NCBI GenBank assembly: GCA_032718475.1 | Contig: JAUCBJ010009045.1 | Location: 48,228 to 112,227 of the forward strand | Direction: 5' to 3' | DNA length: 64,000 bases | From: Nemertoderma westbladi | Lineage: Eukaryota; Xenacoelomorpha; Nemertodermatida; Nemertodermatidae | Part shown: piece after piece, positions 10,889 to 26,212 of the stretch | Position numbering within the stretch: position 1 is the stretch's first letter | How the letters are laid out: every line of letters begins with the position of its first letter | Made by a program: the position numbers and the translations under genes | The notes under the pieces: model-generated | What the model was told of the DNA's origin: nothing | Seen by the model: the letters and a program-made list of their open reading frames with translations, nothing else | Databases searched by the model: none

Positions 10889-11028
10889 CGTCGATACCTG
10901 AGGATGTTCAGAGAAAGCTTAGTGAAAATTATCATAGGCGAAATGAAACAATTATCGAAGACATATCTAATATTAATGGTGTTCGAGGTGAGTTGGAGTT
11001 GATGCGTAAAGATATAGATCTAATTACA
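10889..11028 (+). pseudogene. LINE reverse-transcriptase ORF, left fragment
   Basis: An open plus frame reads SSIPEDVQRKLSENYHRRNE, then TIIEDISNINGVRGELELMR and KDIDLI. After the 68-bp array the same frame resumes at 26176-26212 (ELMRKDIDLI) and continues into a reverse-transcriptase domain. The two pieces are one LINE ORF, in the linker before the RT domain, split by expansion of the array. The 5' end is truncated at or near the composite element. Confidence 0.65.
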
Positions 11029-14000
11029 ACATATCTAAGATTAATGGTGTACGAGGTGAGTTGGAGTTGATGCGTAAAGATATAGATCTAATTACAACAT
11101 ATCTAAGATTAATGGTGTTCGAGGTGAGTTGGAGTTGATGCGTAAAGATATAGATCTAATTACAACATATCTAAGATTAATGGTGTTCGAGGTGAGTTGG
11201 AGTTGATGCGTAAAGATATAGATCTAATTACAACATATCTAAGATTAATGGTGTACGAGGTGAGTTGGAGTTGATGCGTAAAGATATAGATCTAATTAGA
11301 ACATATCTAAGATTAATGGTGTACGAGGTGAGTTGGAGTTGATGCGTAAAGATATAGATCTAATTACAACATATCTAAGATTAATGGTGTTCGAGGTGAG
11401 TTGGAGTTGATGCGTAAAGATATAGATCTAATTACAACATATCTAAGATTAATGGTGTTCGAGGTGAGTTGGAGTTGATGCCTAAAGATATAGATCTAAT
11501 TACAACATATCTAAGATTAATGGTGTTCGAGGTGAGTTGGAGTTGATGCGTAAAGATATAGATCTAATTACAACATATCTAAGATTAATGGTGTTCGAGG
11601 TGAGTTGGAGTTGATGCCGTAAAGATATAGATCTAATTACAACATATCTAAGATTAATGGTGTTCGAGGTGAGTTGGAGTTGATGCGTAAAGATATAGAT
11701 CTAATTACAACATATCTAAGATTAATGGTGTACGAGGTGAGTTGGAGTTGATGCGTAAAGATATAGATCTAATTACAACATATCTAAGATTAATGGTGTA
11801 CGAGGTGAGTTGGAGTTGATGCGTAAAGATATAGATCTAATTACAACATATCTAAGATTAATGGTGTACGAGGTGAGTTGGAGTTGATGCGTAAAGATAT
11901 AGATCTAATTACAACATATCTAAGATTAATGGTGTACGAGGTGAGTTGGAGTTGATGCGTAAAGATATAGATCTAATTACAACATATCTAAGATTAATGG
12001 TGTTCGAGGTGAGTTGGAGTTGATGCGTAAAGATATAGATCTAATTAGAACATATCTAAGATTAATGGTGTTCGAGGTGAGTTGGAGTTGATGCGTAAAG
12101 ATATAGATCTAATTACAACATATCTAAGATTAATGGTGTTCGAGGTGAGTTGGAGTTGATGCGTAAAGATATAGATCTAATTAGAACATATCTAAGATTA
12201 ATGGTGTTCGAGGTGAGTTGGAGTTGATGCGTAAAGATATAGATCTAATTACAACATATCTAAGATTAATGGTGTTCGAGGTGAGTTGGAGTTGATGCGT
12301 AAAGATATAGATCTAATTAGAACATATCTAAGATTAATGGTGTTCGAGGTGAGTTGGAGTTGATGCGTAAAGATATAGATCTAATTACAACATATCTAAG
12401 ATTAATGGTGTTCGAGGTGAGTTGGAGTTGATGCGTAAAGATATAGATCTAATTAGAACATATCTAAGATTAATGGTGTTCGAGGTGAGTTGGAGTTGAT
12501 GCGTAAAGATATAGATCTAATTACAACATATCTAAGATTAATGGTGTTCGAGGTGAGTTGGAGTTGATGCGTAAAGATATAGATCTAATTACAACATATC
12601 TAAGATTAATGGTGTTCGAGGTGAGTTGGAGTTGATGCGTAAAGATATAGATCTAATTAGAACATATCTAAGATTAATGGTGTTCGAGGTGAGTTGGAGT
12701 TGATGCGTAAAGATATAGATCTAATTACAACATATCTAAGATTAATGGTGTACGAGGTGAGTTGGAGTTGATGCGTAAAGATATAGATCTAATTACAACA
12801 TATCTAAGATTAATGGTGTTCGAGGTGAGTTGGAGTTGATGCGTAAAGATATAGATCTAATTAGAACATATCTAAGATTAATGGTGTTCGAGGTGAGTTG
12901 GAGTTGATGCGTAAAGATATAGATCTAATTACAACATATCTAAGATTAATGGTGTTCGAGGTGAGTTGGAGTTGATGCGTAAAGATATAGATCTAATTAG
13001 AACATATCTAAGATTAATGGTGTTCGAGGTGAGTTGGAGTTGATGCGTAAAGATATAGATCTAATTACAACATATCTAAGATTAATGGTGTTCGAGGTGA
13101 GTTGGAGTTGATGCGTAAAGATATAGATCTAATTACAACATATCTAAGATTAATGGTGTTCGAGGTGAGTTGGAGTTGATGCGTAAAGATATAGATCTAA
13201 TTAGAACATATCTAAGATTAATGGTGTTCGAGGTGAGTTGGAGTTGATGCGTAAAGATATAGATCTAATTACAACATATCTAAGATTAATGGTGTACGAG
13301 GTGAGTTGGAGTTGATGCGTAAAGATATAGATCTAATTAGAACATATCTAAGATTAATGGTGTACGAGGTGAGTTGGAGTTGATGCGTAAAGATATAGAT
13401 CTAATTAGAACATATCTAAGATTAATGGTGTACGAGGTGAGTTGGAGTTGATGCGTAAAGATATAGATCTAATTAGAACATATCTAAGATTAATGGTGTT
13501 CGAGGTGAGTTGGAGTTGATGCGTAAAGATATAGATCTAATTACAACATATCTAAGATTAATGGTGTTCGAGGTGAGTTGGAGTTGATGCGTAAAGATAT
13601 AGATCTAATTAGAACATATCTAAGATTAATGGTGTTCGAGGTGAGTTGGAGTTGATGCGTAAAGATATAGATCTAATTACAACATATCTAAGATTAATGG
13701 TGTACGAGGTGAGTTGGAGTTGATGCGTAAAGATATAGATCTAATTAGAACATATCTAAGATTAATGGTGTACGAGGTGAGTTGGAGTTGATGCGTAAAG
13801 ATATAGATCTAATTAGAACATATCTAAGATTAATGGTGTACGAGGTGAGTTGGAGTTGATGCGTAAAGATATAGATCTAATTACAACATATCTAAGATTA
13901 ATGGTGTACGAGGTGAGTTGGAGTTGATGCGTAAAGATATAGATCTAATTAGAACATATCTAAGATTAATGGTGTTCGAGGTGAGTTGGAGTTGATGCGT

Positions 14001-17000
14001 AAAGATATAGATCTAATTACAACATATCTAAGATTAATGGTGTTCGAGGTGAGTTGGAGTTGATGCGTAAAGATATAGATCTAATTACAACATATCTAAG
14101 ATTAATGGTGTACGAGGTGAGTTGGAGTTGATGCGTAAAGATATAGATCTAATTAGAACATATCTAAGATTAATGGTGTACGAGGTGAGTTGGAGTTGAT
14201 GCGTAAAGATATAGATCTAATTACAACATATCTAAGATTAATGGTGTACGAGGTGAGTTGGAGTTGATGCGTAAAGATATAGATCTAATTACAACATATC
14301 TAAGATTAATGGTGTTCGAGGTGAGTTGGAGTTGATGCGTAAAGATATAGATCTAATTACAACATATCTAAGATTAATGGTGTACGAGGTGAGTTGGAGT
14401 TGATGCGTAAAGATATAGATCTAATTACAACATATCTAAGATTAATGGTGTTCGAGGTGAGTTGGAGTTGATGCGTAAAGATATAGATCTAATTACAACA
14501 TATCTAAGATTAATGGTGTTCGAGGTGAGTTGGAGTTGATGCGTAAAGATATAGATCTAATTACAACATATCTAAGATTAATGGTGTTCGAGGTGAGTTG
14601 GAGTTGATGCGTAAAGATATAGATCTAATTAGAACATATCTAAGATTAATGGTGTTCGAGGTGAGTTGGAGTTGATGCGTAAAGATATAGATCTAATTAC
14701 AACATATCTAAGATTAATGGTGTTCGAGGTGAGTTGGAGTTGATGCGTAAAGATATAGATCTAATTACAACATATCTAAGATTAATGGTGTTCGAGGTGA
14801 GTTGGAGTTGATGCGTAAAGATATAGATCTAATTACAACATATCTAAGATTAATGGTGTTCGAGGTGAGTTGGAGTTGATGCGTAAAGATATAGATCTAA
14901 TTACAACATATCTAAGATTAATGGTGTTCGAGGTGAGTTGGAGTTGATGCGTAAAGATATAGATCTAATTACAACATATCTAAGATTAATGGTGTTCGAG
15001 GTGAGTTGGAGTTGATGCGTAAAGATATAGATCTAATTACAACATATCTAAGATTAATGGTGTTCGAGGTGAGTTGGAGTTGATGCGTAAAGATATAGAT
15101 CTAATTACAACATATCTAAGATTAATGGTGTTCGAGGTGAGTTGGAGTTGATGCGTAAAGATATAGATCTAATTACAACATATCTAAGATTAATGGTGTT
15201 CGAGGTGAGTTGGAGTTGATGCGTAAAGATATAGATCTAATTACAACATATCTAAGATTAATGGTGTACGAGGTGAGTTGGAGTTGATGCGTAAAGATAT
15301 AGATCTAATTACAACATATCTAAGATTAATGGTGTTCGAGGTGAGTTGGAGTTGATGCGTAAAGATATAGATCTAATTAGAACATATCTAAGATTAATGG
15401 TGTTCGAGGTGAGTTGGAGTTGATGCGTAAAGATATAGATCTAATTACAACATATCTAAGATTAATGGTGTTCGAGGTGAGTTGGAGTTGATGCGTAAAG
15501 ATATAGATCTAATTACAACATATCTAAGATTAATGGTGTTCGAGGTGAGTTGGAGTTGATGCGTAAAGATATAGATCTAATTACAACATATCTAAGATTA
15601 ATGGTGTTCGAGGTGAGTTGGAGTTGATGCGTAAAGATATAGATCTAATTACAACATATCTAAGATTAATGGTGTTCGAGGTGAGTTGGAGTTGATGCGT
15701 AAAGATATAGATCTAATTACAACATATCTAAGATTAATGGTGTTCGAGGTGAGTTGGAGTTGATGCGTAAAGATATAGATCTAATTACAACATATCTAAG
15801 ATTAATGGTGTTCGAGGTGAGTTGGAGTTGATGCGTAAAGATATAGATCTAATTACAACATATCTAAGATTAATGGTGTTCGAGGTGAGTTGGAGTTGAT
15901 GCGTAAAGATATAGATCTAATTACAACATATCTAAGATTAATGGTGTTCGAGGTGAGTTGGAGTTGATGCGTAAAGATATAGATCTAATTACAACATATC
16001 TAAGATTAATGGTGTACGAGGTGAGTTGGAGTTGATGCGTAAAGATATAGATCTAATTACAACATATCTAAGATTAATGGTGTACGAGGTGAGTTGGAGT
16101 TGATGCGTAAAGATATAGATCTAATTAGAACATATCTAAGATTAATGGTGTTCGAGGTGAGTTGGAGTTGATGCGTAAAGATATAGATCTAATTACAACA
16201 TATCTAAGATTAATGGTGTTCGAGGTGAGTTGGAGTTGATGCGTAAAGATATAGATCTAATTACAACATATCTAAGATTAATGGTGTTCGAGGTGAGTTG
16301 GAGTTGATGCGTAAAGATATAGATCTAATTAGAACATATCTAAGATTAATGGTGTTCGAGGTGAGTTGGAGTTGATGCGTAAAGATATAGATCTAATTAC
16401 AACATATCTAAGATTAATGGTGTTCGAGGTGAGTTGGAGTTGATGCGTAAAGATATAGATCTAATTACAACATATCTAAGATTAATGGTGTTCGAGGTGA
16501 GTTGGAGTTGATGCGTAAAGATATAGATCTAATTACAACATATCTAAGATTAATGGTGTTCGAGGTGAGTTGGAGTTGATGCGTAAAGATATAGATCTAA
16601 TTACAACATATCTAAGATTAATGGTGTTCGAGGTGAGTTGGAGTTGATGCGTAAAGATATAGATCTAATTACAACATATCTAAGATTAATGGTGTTCGAG
16701 GTGAGTTGGAGTTGATGCGTAAAGATATAGATCTAATTACAACATATCTAAGATTAATGGTGTACGAGGTGAGTTGGAGTTGATGCGTAAAGATATAGAT
16801 CTAATTACAACATATCTAAGATTAATGGTGTTCGAGGTGAGTTGGAGTTGATGCGTAAAGATATAGATCTAATTACAACATATCTAAGATTAATGGTGTA
16901 CGAGGTGAGTTGGAGTTGATGCGTAAAGATATAGATCTAATTACAACATATCTAAGATTAATGGTGTTCGAGGTGAGTTGGAGTTGATGCGTAAAGATAT

Positions 17001-20000
17001 AGATCTAATTACAACATATCTAAGATTAATGGTGTTCGAGGTGAGTTGGAGTTGATGCGTAAAGATATAGATCTAATTACAACATATCTAAGATTAATGG
17101 TGTACGAGGTGAGTTGGAGTTGATGCGTAAAGATATAGATCTAATTAGAACATATCTAAGATTAATGGTGTACGAGGTGAGTTGGAGTTGATGCGTAAAG
17201 ATATAGATCTAATTACAACATATCTAAGATTAATGGTGTTCGAGGTGAGTTGGAGTTGATGCGTAAAGATATAGATCTAATTACAACATATCTAAGATTA
17301 ATGGTGTTCGAGGTGAGTTGGAGTTGATGCGTAAAGATATAGATCTAATTACAACATATCTAAGATTAATGGTGTTCGAGGTGAGTTGGAGTTGATGCGT
17401 AAAGATATAGATCTAATTACAACATATCTAAGATTAATGGTGTACGAGGTGAGTTGGAGTTGATGCGTAAAGATATAGATCTAATTAGAACATATCTAAG
17501 ATTAATGGTGTACGAGGTGAGTTGGAGTTGATGCGTAAAGATATAGATCTAATTAGAACATATCTAAGATTAATGGTGTACGAGGTGAGTTGGAGTTGAT
17601 GCGTAAAGATATAGATCTAATTAGAACATATCTAAGATTAATGGTGTTCGAGGTGAGTTGGAGTTGATGCGTAAAGATATAGATCTAATTACAACATATC
17701 TAAGATTAATGGTGTTCGAGGTGAGTTGGAGTTGATGCGTAAAGATATAGATCTAATTACAACATATCTAAGATTAATGGTGTTCGAGGTGAGTTGGAGT
17801 TGATGCGTAAAGATATAGATCTAATTACAACATATCTAAGATTAATGGTGTACGAGGTGAGTTGGAGTTGATGCGTAAAGATATAGATCTAATTAGAACA
17901 TATCTAAGATTAATGGTGTACGAGGTGAGTTGGAGTTGATGCGTAAAGATATAGATCTAATTACAACATATCTAAGATTAATGGTGTACGAGGTGAGTTG
18001 GAGTTGATGCGTAAAGATATAGATCTAATTACAACATATCTAAGATTAATGGTGTACGAGGTGAGTTGGAGTTGATGCGTAAAGATATAGATCTAATTAG
18101 AACATATCTAAGATTAATGGTGTTCGAGGTGAGTTGGAGTTGATGCGTAAAGATATAGATCTAATTACAACATATCTAAGATTAATGGTGTTCGAGGTGA
18201 GTTGGAGTTGATGCGTAAAGATATAGATCTAATTACAACATATCTAAGATTAATGGTGTACGAGGTGAGTTGGAGTTGATGCGTAAAGATATAGATCTAA
18301 TTAGAACATATCTAAGATTAATGGTGTTCGAGGTGAGTTGGAGTTGATGCGTAAAGATATAGATCTAATTACAACATATCTAAGATTAATGGTGTACGAG
18401 GTGAGTTGGAGTTGATGCGTAAAGATATAGATCTAATTACAACATATCTAAGATTAATGGTGTTCGAGGTGAGTTGGAGTTGATGCGTAAAGATATAGAT
18501 CTAATTACAACATATCTAAGATTAATGGTGTTCGAGGTGAGTTGGAGTTGATGCGTAAAGATATAGATCTAATTACAACATATCTAAGATTAATGGTGTT
18601 CGAGGTGAGTTGGAGTTGATGCGTAAAGATATAGATCTAATTACAACATATCTAAGATTAATGGTGTTCGAGGTGAGTTGGAGTTGATGCGTAAAGATAT
18701 AGATCTAATTACAACATATCTAAGATTAATGGTGTTCGAGGTGAGTTGGAGTTGATGCGTAAAGATATAGATCTAATTAGAACATATCTAAGATTAATGG
18801 TGTACGAGGTGAGTTGGAGTTGATGCGTAAAGATATAGATCTAATTACAACATATCTAAGATTAATGGTGTACGAGGTGAGTTGGAGTTGATGCGTAAAG
18901 ATATAGATCTAATTACAACATATCTAAGATTAATGGTGTTCGAGGTGAGTTGGAGTTGATGCGTAAAGATATAGATCTAATTACAACATATCTAAGATTA
19001 ATGGTGTTCGAGGTGAGTTGGAGTTGATGCGTAAAGATATAGATCTAATTACAACATATCTAAGATTAATGGTGTACGAGGTGAGTTGGAGTTGATGCGT
19101 AAAGATATAGATCTAATTAGAACATATCTAAGATTAATGGTGTTCGAGGTGAGTTGGAGTTGATGCGTAAAGATATAGATCTAATTACAACATATCTAAG
19201 ATTAATGGTGTTCGAGGTGAGTTGGAGTTGATGCGTAAAGATATAGATCTAATTACAACATATCTAAGATTAATGGTGTTCGAGGTGAGTTGGAGTTGAT
19301 GCGTAAAGATATAGATCTAATTACAACATATCTAAGATTAATGGTGTTCGAGGTGAGTTGGAGTTGATGCGTAAAGATATAGATCTAATTACAACATATC
19401 TAAGATTAATGGTGTACGAGGTGAGTTGGAGTTGATGCGTAAAGATATAGATCTAATTACAACATATCTAAGATTAATGGTGTTCGAGGTGAGTTGGAGT
19501 TGATGCGTAAAGATATAGATCTAATTACAACATATCTAAGATTAATGGTGTACGAGGTGAGTTGGAGTTGATGCGTAAAGATATAGATCTAATTACAACA
19601 TATCTAAGATTAATGGTGTTCGAGGTGAGTTGGAGTTGATGCGTAAAGATATAGATCTAATTACAACATATCTAAGATTAATGGTGTTCGAGGTGAGTTG
19701 GAGTTGATGCGTAAAGATATAGATCTAATTACAACATATCTAAGATTAATGGTGTACGAGGTGAGTTGGAGTTGATGCGTAAAGATATAGATCTAATTAC
19801 AACATATCTAAGATTAATGGTGTTCGAGGTGAGTTGGAGTTGATGCGTAAAGATATAGATCTAATTAGAACATATCTAAGATTAATGGTGTACGAGGTGA
19901 GTTGGAGTTGATGCGTAAAGATATAGATCTAATTAGAACATATCTAAGATTAATGGTGTACGAGGTGAGTTGGAGTTGATGCGTAAAGATATAGATCTAA

Positions 20001-23000
20001 TTACAACATATCTAAGATTAATGGTGTTCGAGGTGAGTTGGAGTTGATGCGTAAAGATATAGATCTAATTACAACATATCTAAGATTAATGGTGTTCGAG
20101 GTGAGTTGGAGTTGATGCGTAAAGATATAGATCTAATTACAACATATCTAAGATTAATGGTGTTCGAGGTGAGTTGGAGTTGATGCGTAAAGATATAGAT
20201 CTAATTACAACATATCTAAGATTAATGGTGTACGAGGTGAGTTGGAGTTGATGCGTAAAGATATAGATCTAATTAGAACATATCTAAGATTAATGGTGTT
20301 CGAGGTGAGTTGGAGTTGATGCGTAAAGATATAGATCTAATTACAACATATCTAAGATTAATGGTGTTCGAGGTGAGTTGGAGTTGATGCGTAAAGATAT
20401 AGATCTAATTACAACATATCTAAGATTAATGGTGTACGAGGTGAGTTGGAGTTGATGCGTAAAGATATAGATCTAATTACAACATATCTAAGATTAATGG
20501 TGTTCGAGGTGAGTTGGAGTTGATGCGTAAAGATATAGATCTAATTACAACATATCTAAGATTAATGGTGTTCGAGGTGAGTTGGAGTTGATGCGTAAAG
20601 ATATAGATCTAATTACAACATATCTAAGATTAATGGTGTTCGAGGTGAGTTGGAGTTGATGCGTAAAGATATAGATCTAATTACAACATATCTAAGATTA
20701 ATGGTGTTCGAGGTGAGTTGGAGTTGATGCGTAAAGATATAGATCTAATTACAACATATCTAAGATTAATGGTGTACGAGGTGAGTTGGAGTTGATGCGT
20801 AAAGATATAGATCTAATTACAACATATCTAAGATTAATGGTGTTCGAGGTGAGTTGGAGTTGATGCGTAAAGATATAGATCTAATTAGAACATATCTAAG
20901 ATTAATGGTGTACGAGGTGAGTTGGAGTTGATGCGTAAAGATATAGATCTAATTACAACATATCTAAGATTAATGGTGTTCGAGGTGAGTTGGAGTTGAT
21001 GCGTAAAGATATAGATCTAATTAGAACATATCTAAGATTAATGGTGTACGAGGTGAGTTGGAGTTGATGCGTAAAGATATAGATCTAATTACAACATATC
21101 TAAGATTAATGGTGTTCGAGGTGAGTTGGAGTTGATGCGTAAAGATATAGATCTAATTACAACATATCTAAGATTAATGGTGTTCGAGGTGAGTTGGAGT
21201 TGATGCGTAAAGATATAGATCTAATTACAACATATCTAAGATTAATGGTGTACGAGGTGAGTTGGAGTTGATGCGTAAAGATATAGATCTAATTACAACA
21301 TATCTAAGATTAATGGTGTTCGAGGTGAGTTGGAGTTGATGCGTAAAGATATAGATCTAATTACAACATATCTAAGATTAATGGTGTACGAGGTGAGTTG
21401 GAGTTGATGCGTAAAGATATAGATCTAATTACAACATATCTAAGATTAATGGTGTTCGAGGTGAGTTGGAGTTGATGCGTAAAGATATAGATCTAATTAG
21501 AACATATCTAAGATTAATGGTGTTCGAGGTGAGTTGGAGTTGATGCGTAAAGATATAGATCTAATTACAACATATCTNNNNNNNNNNNNNNNNNNNNNNN
21601 NNNNNNNNNNNNNNNNNNNNNNNNNNNNNNNNNNNNNNNNNNNNNNNNNNNNNNNNNNNNNNNNNNNNNNNNNNNNNACGAGGTGAGTTGGAGTTGATGC
21701 GTAAAGATATAGATCTAATTAGAACATATCTAAGATTAATGGTGTACGAGGTGAGTTGGAGTTGATGCGTAAAGATATAGATCTAATTACAACATATCTA
21801 AGATTAATGGTGTTCGAGGTGAGTTGGAGTTGATGCGTAAAGATATAGATCTAATTACAACATATCTAAGATTAATGGTGTTCGAGGTGAGTTGGAGTTG
21901 ATGCGTAAAGATATAGATCTAATTAGAACATATCTAAGATTAATGGTGTACGAGGTGAGTTGGAGTTGATGCGTAAAGATATAGATCTAATTAGAACATA
22001 TCTAAGATTAATGGTGTACGAGGTGAGTTGGAGTTGATGCGTAAAGATATAGATCTAATTAGAACATATCTAAGATTAATGGTGTTCGAGGTGAGTTGGA
22101 GTTGATGCGTAAAGATATAGATCTAATTAGAACATATCTAAGATTAATGGTGTTCGAGGTGAGTTGGAGTTGATGCGTAAAGATATAGATCTAATTAGAA
22201 CATATCTAAGATTAATGGTGTTCGAGGTGAGTTGGAGTTGATGCGTAAAGATATAGATCTAATTACAACATATCTAAGATTAATGGTGTACGAGGTGAGT
22301 TGGAGTTGATGCGTAAAGATATAGATCTAATTAGAACATATCTAAGATTAATGGTGTACGAGGTGAGTTGGAGTTGATGCGTAAAGATATAGATCTAATT
22401 AGAACATATCTAAGATTAATGGTGTACGAGGTGAGTTGGAGTTGATGCGTAAAGATATAGATCTAATTAGAACATATCTAAGATTAATGGTGTACGAGGT
22501 GAGTTGGAGTTGATGCGTAAAGATATAGATCTAATTAGAACATATCTAAGATTAATGGTGTACGAGGTGAGTTGGAGTTGATGCGTAAAGATATAGATCT
22601 AATTAGAACATATCTAAGATTAATGGTGTACGAGGTGAGTTGGAGTTGATGCGTAAAGATATAGATCTAATTAGAACATATCTAAGATTAATGGTGTTCG
22701 AGGTGAGTTGGAGTTGATGCGTAAAGATATAGATCTAATTACAACATATCTAAGATTAATGGTGTACGAGGTGAGTTGGAGTTGATGCGTAAAGATATAG
22801 ATCTAATTAGAACATATCTAAGATTAATGGTGTACGAGGTGAGTTGGAGTTGATGCGTAAAGATATAGATCTAATTAGAACATATCTAAGATTAATGGTG
22901 TACGAGGTGAGTTGGAGTTGATGCGTAAAGATATAGATCTAATTACAACATATCTAAGATTAATGGTGTTCGAGGTGAGTTGGAGTTGATGCGTAAAGAT

Positions 23001-26000
23001 ATAGATCTAATTAGAACATATCTAAGATTAATGGTGTACGAGGTGAGTTGGAGTTGATGCGTAAAGATATAGATCTAATTAGAACATATCTAAGATTAAT
23101 GGTGTACGAGGTGAGTTGGAGTTGATGCGTAAAGATATAGATCTAATTAGAACATATCTAAGATTAATGGTGTTCGAGGTGAGTTGGAGTTGATGCGTAA
23201 AGATATAGATCTAATTAGAACATATCTAAGATTAATGGTGTACGAGGTGAGTTGGAGTTGATGCGTAAAGATATAGATCTAATTAGAACATATCTAAGAT
23301 TAATGGTGTACGAGGTGAGTTGGAGTTGATGCGTAAAGATATAGATCTAATTAGAACATATCTAAGATTAATGGTGTACGAGGTGAGTTGGAGTTGATGC
23401 GTAAAGATATAGATCTAATTAGAACATATCTAAGATTAATGGTGTACGAGGTGAGTTGGAGTTGATGCGTAAAGATATAGATCTAATTAGAACATATCTA
23501 AGATTAATGGTGTTCGAGGTGAGTTGGAGTTGATGCGTAAAGATATAGATCTAATTACAACATATCTAAGATTAATGGTGTACGAGGTGAGTTGGAGTTG
23601 ATGCGTAAAGATATAGATCTAATTAGAACATATCTAAGATTAATGGTGTACGAGGTGAGTTGGAGTTGATGCGTAAAGATATAGATCTAATTAGAACATA
23701 TCTAAGATTAATGGTGTTCGAGGTGAGTTGGAGTTGATGCGTAAAGATATAGATCTAATTACAACATATCTAAGATTAATGGTGTACGAGGTGAGTTGGA
23801 GTTGATGCGTAAAGATATAGATCTAATTAGAACATATCTAAGATTAATGGTGTACGAGGTGAGTTGGAGTTGATGCGTAAAGATATAGATCTAATTAGAA
23901 CATATCTAAGATTAATGGTGTACGAGGTGAGTTGGAGTTGATGCGTAAAGATATAGATCTAATTACAACATATCTAAGATTAATGGTGTACGAGGTGAGT
24001 TGGAGTTGATGCGTAAAGATATAGATCTAATTAGAACATATCTAAGATTAATGGTGTACGAGGTGAGTTGGAGTTGATGCGTAAAGATATAGATCTAATT
24101 AGAACATATCTAAGATTAATGGTGTACGAGGTGAGTTGGAGTTGATGCGTAAAGATATAGATCTAATTAGAACATATCTAAGATTAATGGTGTTCGAGGT
24201 GAGTTGGAGTTGATGCGTAAAGATATAGATCTAATTAGAACATATCTAAGATTAATGGTGTACGAGGTGAGTTGGAGTTGATGCGTAAAGATATAGATCT
24301 AATTAGAACATATCTAAGATTAATGGTGTACGAGGTGAGTTGGAGTTGATGCGTAAAGATATAGATCTAATTAGAACATATCTAAGATTAATGGTGTACG
24401 AGGTGAGTTGGAGTTGATGCGTAAAGATATAGATCTAATTACAACATATCTAAGATTAATGGTGTACGAGGTGAGTTGGAGTTGATGCGTAAAGATATAG
24501 ATCTAATTAGAACATATCTAAGATTAATGGTGTACGAGGTGAGTTGGAGTTGATGCGTAAAGATATAGATCTAATTAGAACATATCTAAGATTAATGGTG
24601 TACGAGGTGAGTTGGAGTTGATGCGTAAAGATATAGATCTAATTACAACATATCTAAGATTAATGGTGTTCGAGGTGAGTTGGAGTTGATGCGTAAAGAT
24701 ATAGATCTAATTACAACATATCTAAGATTAATGGTGTACGAGGTGAGTTGGAGTTGATGCGTAAAGATATAGATCTAATTAGAACATATCTAAGATTAAT
24801 GGTGTACGAGGTGAGTTGGAGTTGATGCGTAAAGATATAGATCTAATTACAACATATCTAGGATTAATGGTGTACGAGGTGAGTTGGAGTTGATGCGTAA
24901 AGATATAGATCTAATTACAACATATCTAGGATTAATGGTGTACGAGGTGAGTTGGAGTTGATGCGTAAAGATATAGATCTAATTAGAACATATCTAAGAT
25001 TAATGGTGTACGAGGTGAGTTGGAGTTGATGCGTAAAGATATAGATCTAATTAGAACATATCTAAGATTAATGGTGTACGAGGTGAGTTGGAGTTGATGC
25101 GTAAAGATATAGATCTAATTACAACATATCTAGGATTAATGGTGTACGAGGTGAGTTGGAGTTGATGCGTAAAGATATAGATCTAATTACAACATATCTA
25201 AGATTAATGGTGTACGAGGTGAGTTGGAGTTGATGCGTAAAGATATAGATCTAATTAGAACATATCTAAGATTAATGGTGTACGAGGTGAGTTGGAGTTG
25301 ATGCGTAAAGATATAGATCTAATTACAACATATCTAGGATTAATGGTGTACGAGGTGAGTTGGAGTTGATGCGTAAAGATATAGATCTAATTAGAACATA
25401 TCTAAGATTAATGGTGTACGAGGTGAGTTGGAGTTGATGCGTAAAGATATAGATCTAATTACAACATATCTAAGATTAATGGTGTTCGAGGTGAGTTGGA
25501 GTTGATGCGTAAAGATATAGATCTAATTACAACATATCTAAGATTAATGGTGTACGAGGTGAGTTGGAGTTGATGCGTAAAGATATAGATCTAATTACAA
25601 CATATCTAAGATTAATGGTGTACGAGGTGAGTTGGAGTTGATGCGTAAAGATATAGATCTAATTACAACATATCTAAGATTAATGGTGTACGAGGTGAGT
25701 TGGAGTTGATGCGTAAAGATATAGATCTAATTAGAACATATCTAAGATTAATGGTGTACGAGGTGAGTTGGAGTTGATGCGTAAAGATATAGATCTAATT
25801 AGAACATATCTAAGATTAATGGTGTTCGAGGTGAGTTGGAGTTGATGCGTAAAGATATAGATCTAATTACAACATATCTAAGATTAATGGTGTACGAGGT
25901 GAGTTGGAGTTGATGCGTAAAGATATAGATCTAATTAGAACATATCTAAGATTAATGGTGTACGAGGTGAGTTGGAGTTGATGCGTAAAGATATAGATCT

Positions 26001-26212
26001 AATTAGAACATATCTAAGATTAATGGTGTTCGAGGTGAGTTGGAGTTGATGCGTAAAGATATAGATCTAATTAGAACATATCTAAGATTAATGGTGTTCG
26101 AGGTGAGTTGGAGTTGATGCGTAAAGATATAGATCTAATTAGAACATATCTAAGATTAATGGTGTTCGAGGTGAGTTGGAGTTGATGCGTAAAGATATAG
26201 ATCTAATTAGAA
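10961..26212. repeat. 68-bp satellite array grown inside a LINE ORF
   Basis: About 224 tandem copies of a 68-bp unit starting ACATATCTAAGATTAATGG, including the gap. The first copy (10961-11028) and the last are continuous with LINE coding sequence, so the unit is a duplicated ORF segment. Since 68 is not a multiple of 3, the frame breaks at the second unit. Variants: GTTCGAG or GTACGAG, and ATTACAAC or ATTAGAAC. The C forms predominate on the left; the AGAAC/TACG forms predominate to the right of the gap. A CTAGGATT variant clusters at about 24860-25340. A 1-bp insertion lies near 11617. Confidence 0.97.
21578..21677. other. Assembly gap (100 N)
   Basis: Exactly 100 Ns inside the 68-bp array, the usual placeholder for a gap of unknown size. 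The true length of the array is therefore not known. Confidence 0.99.
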
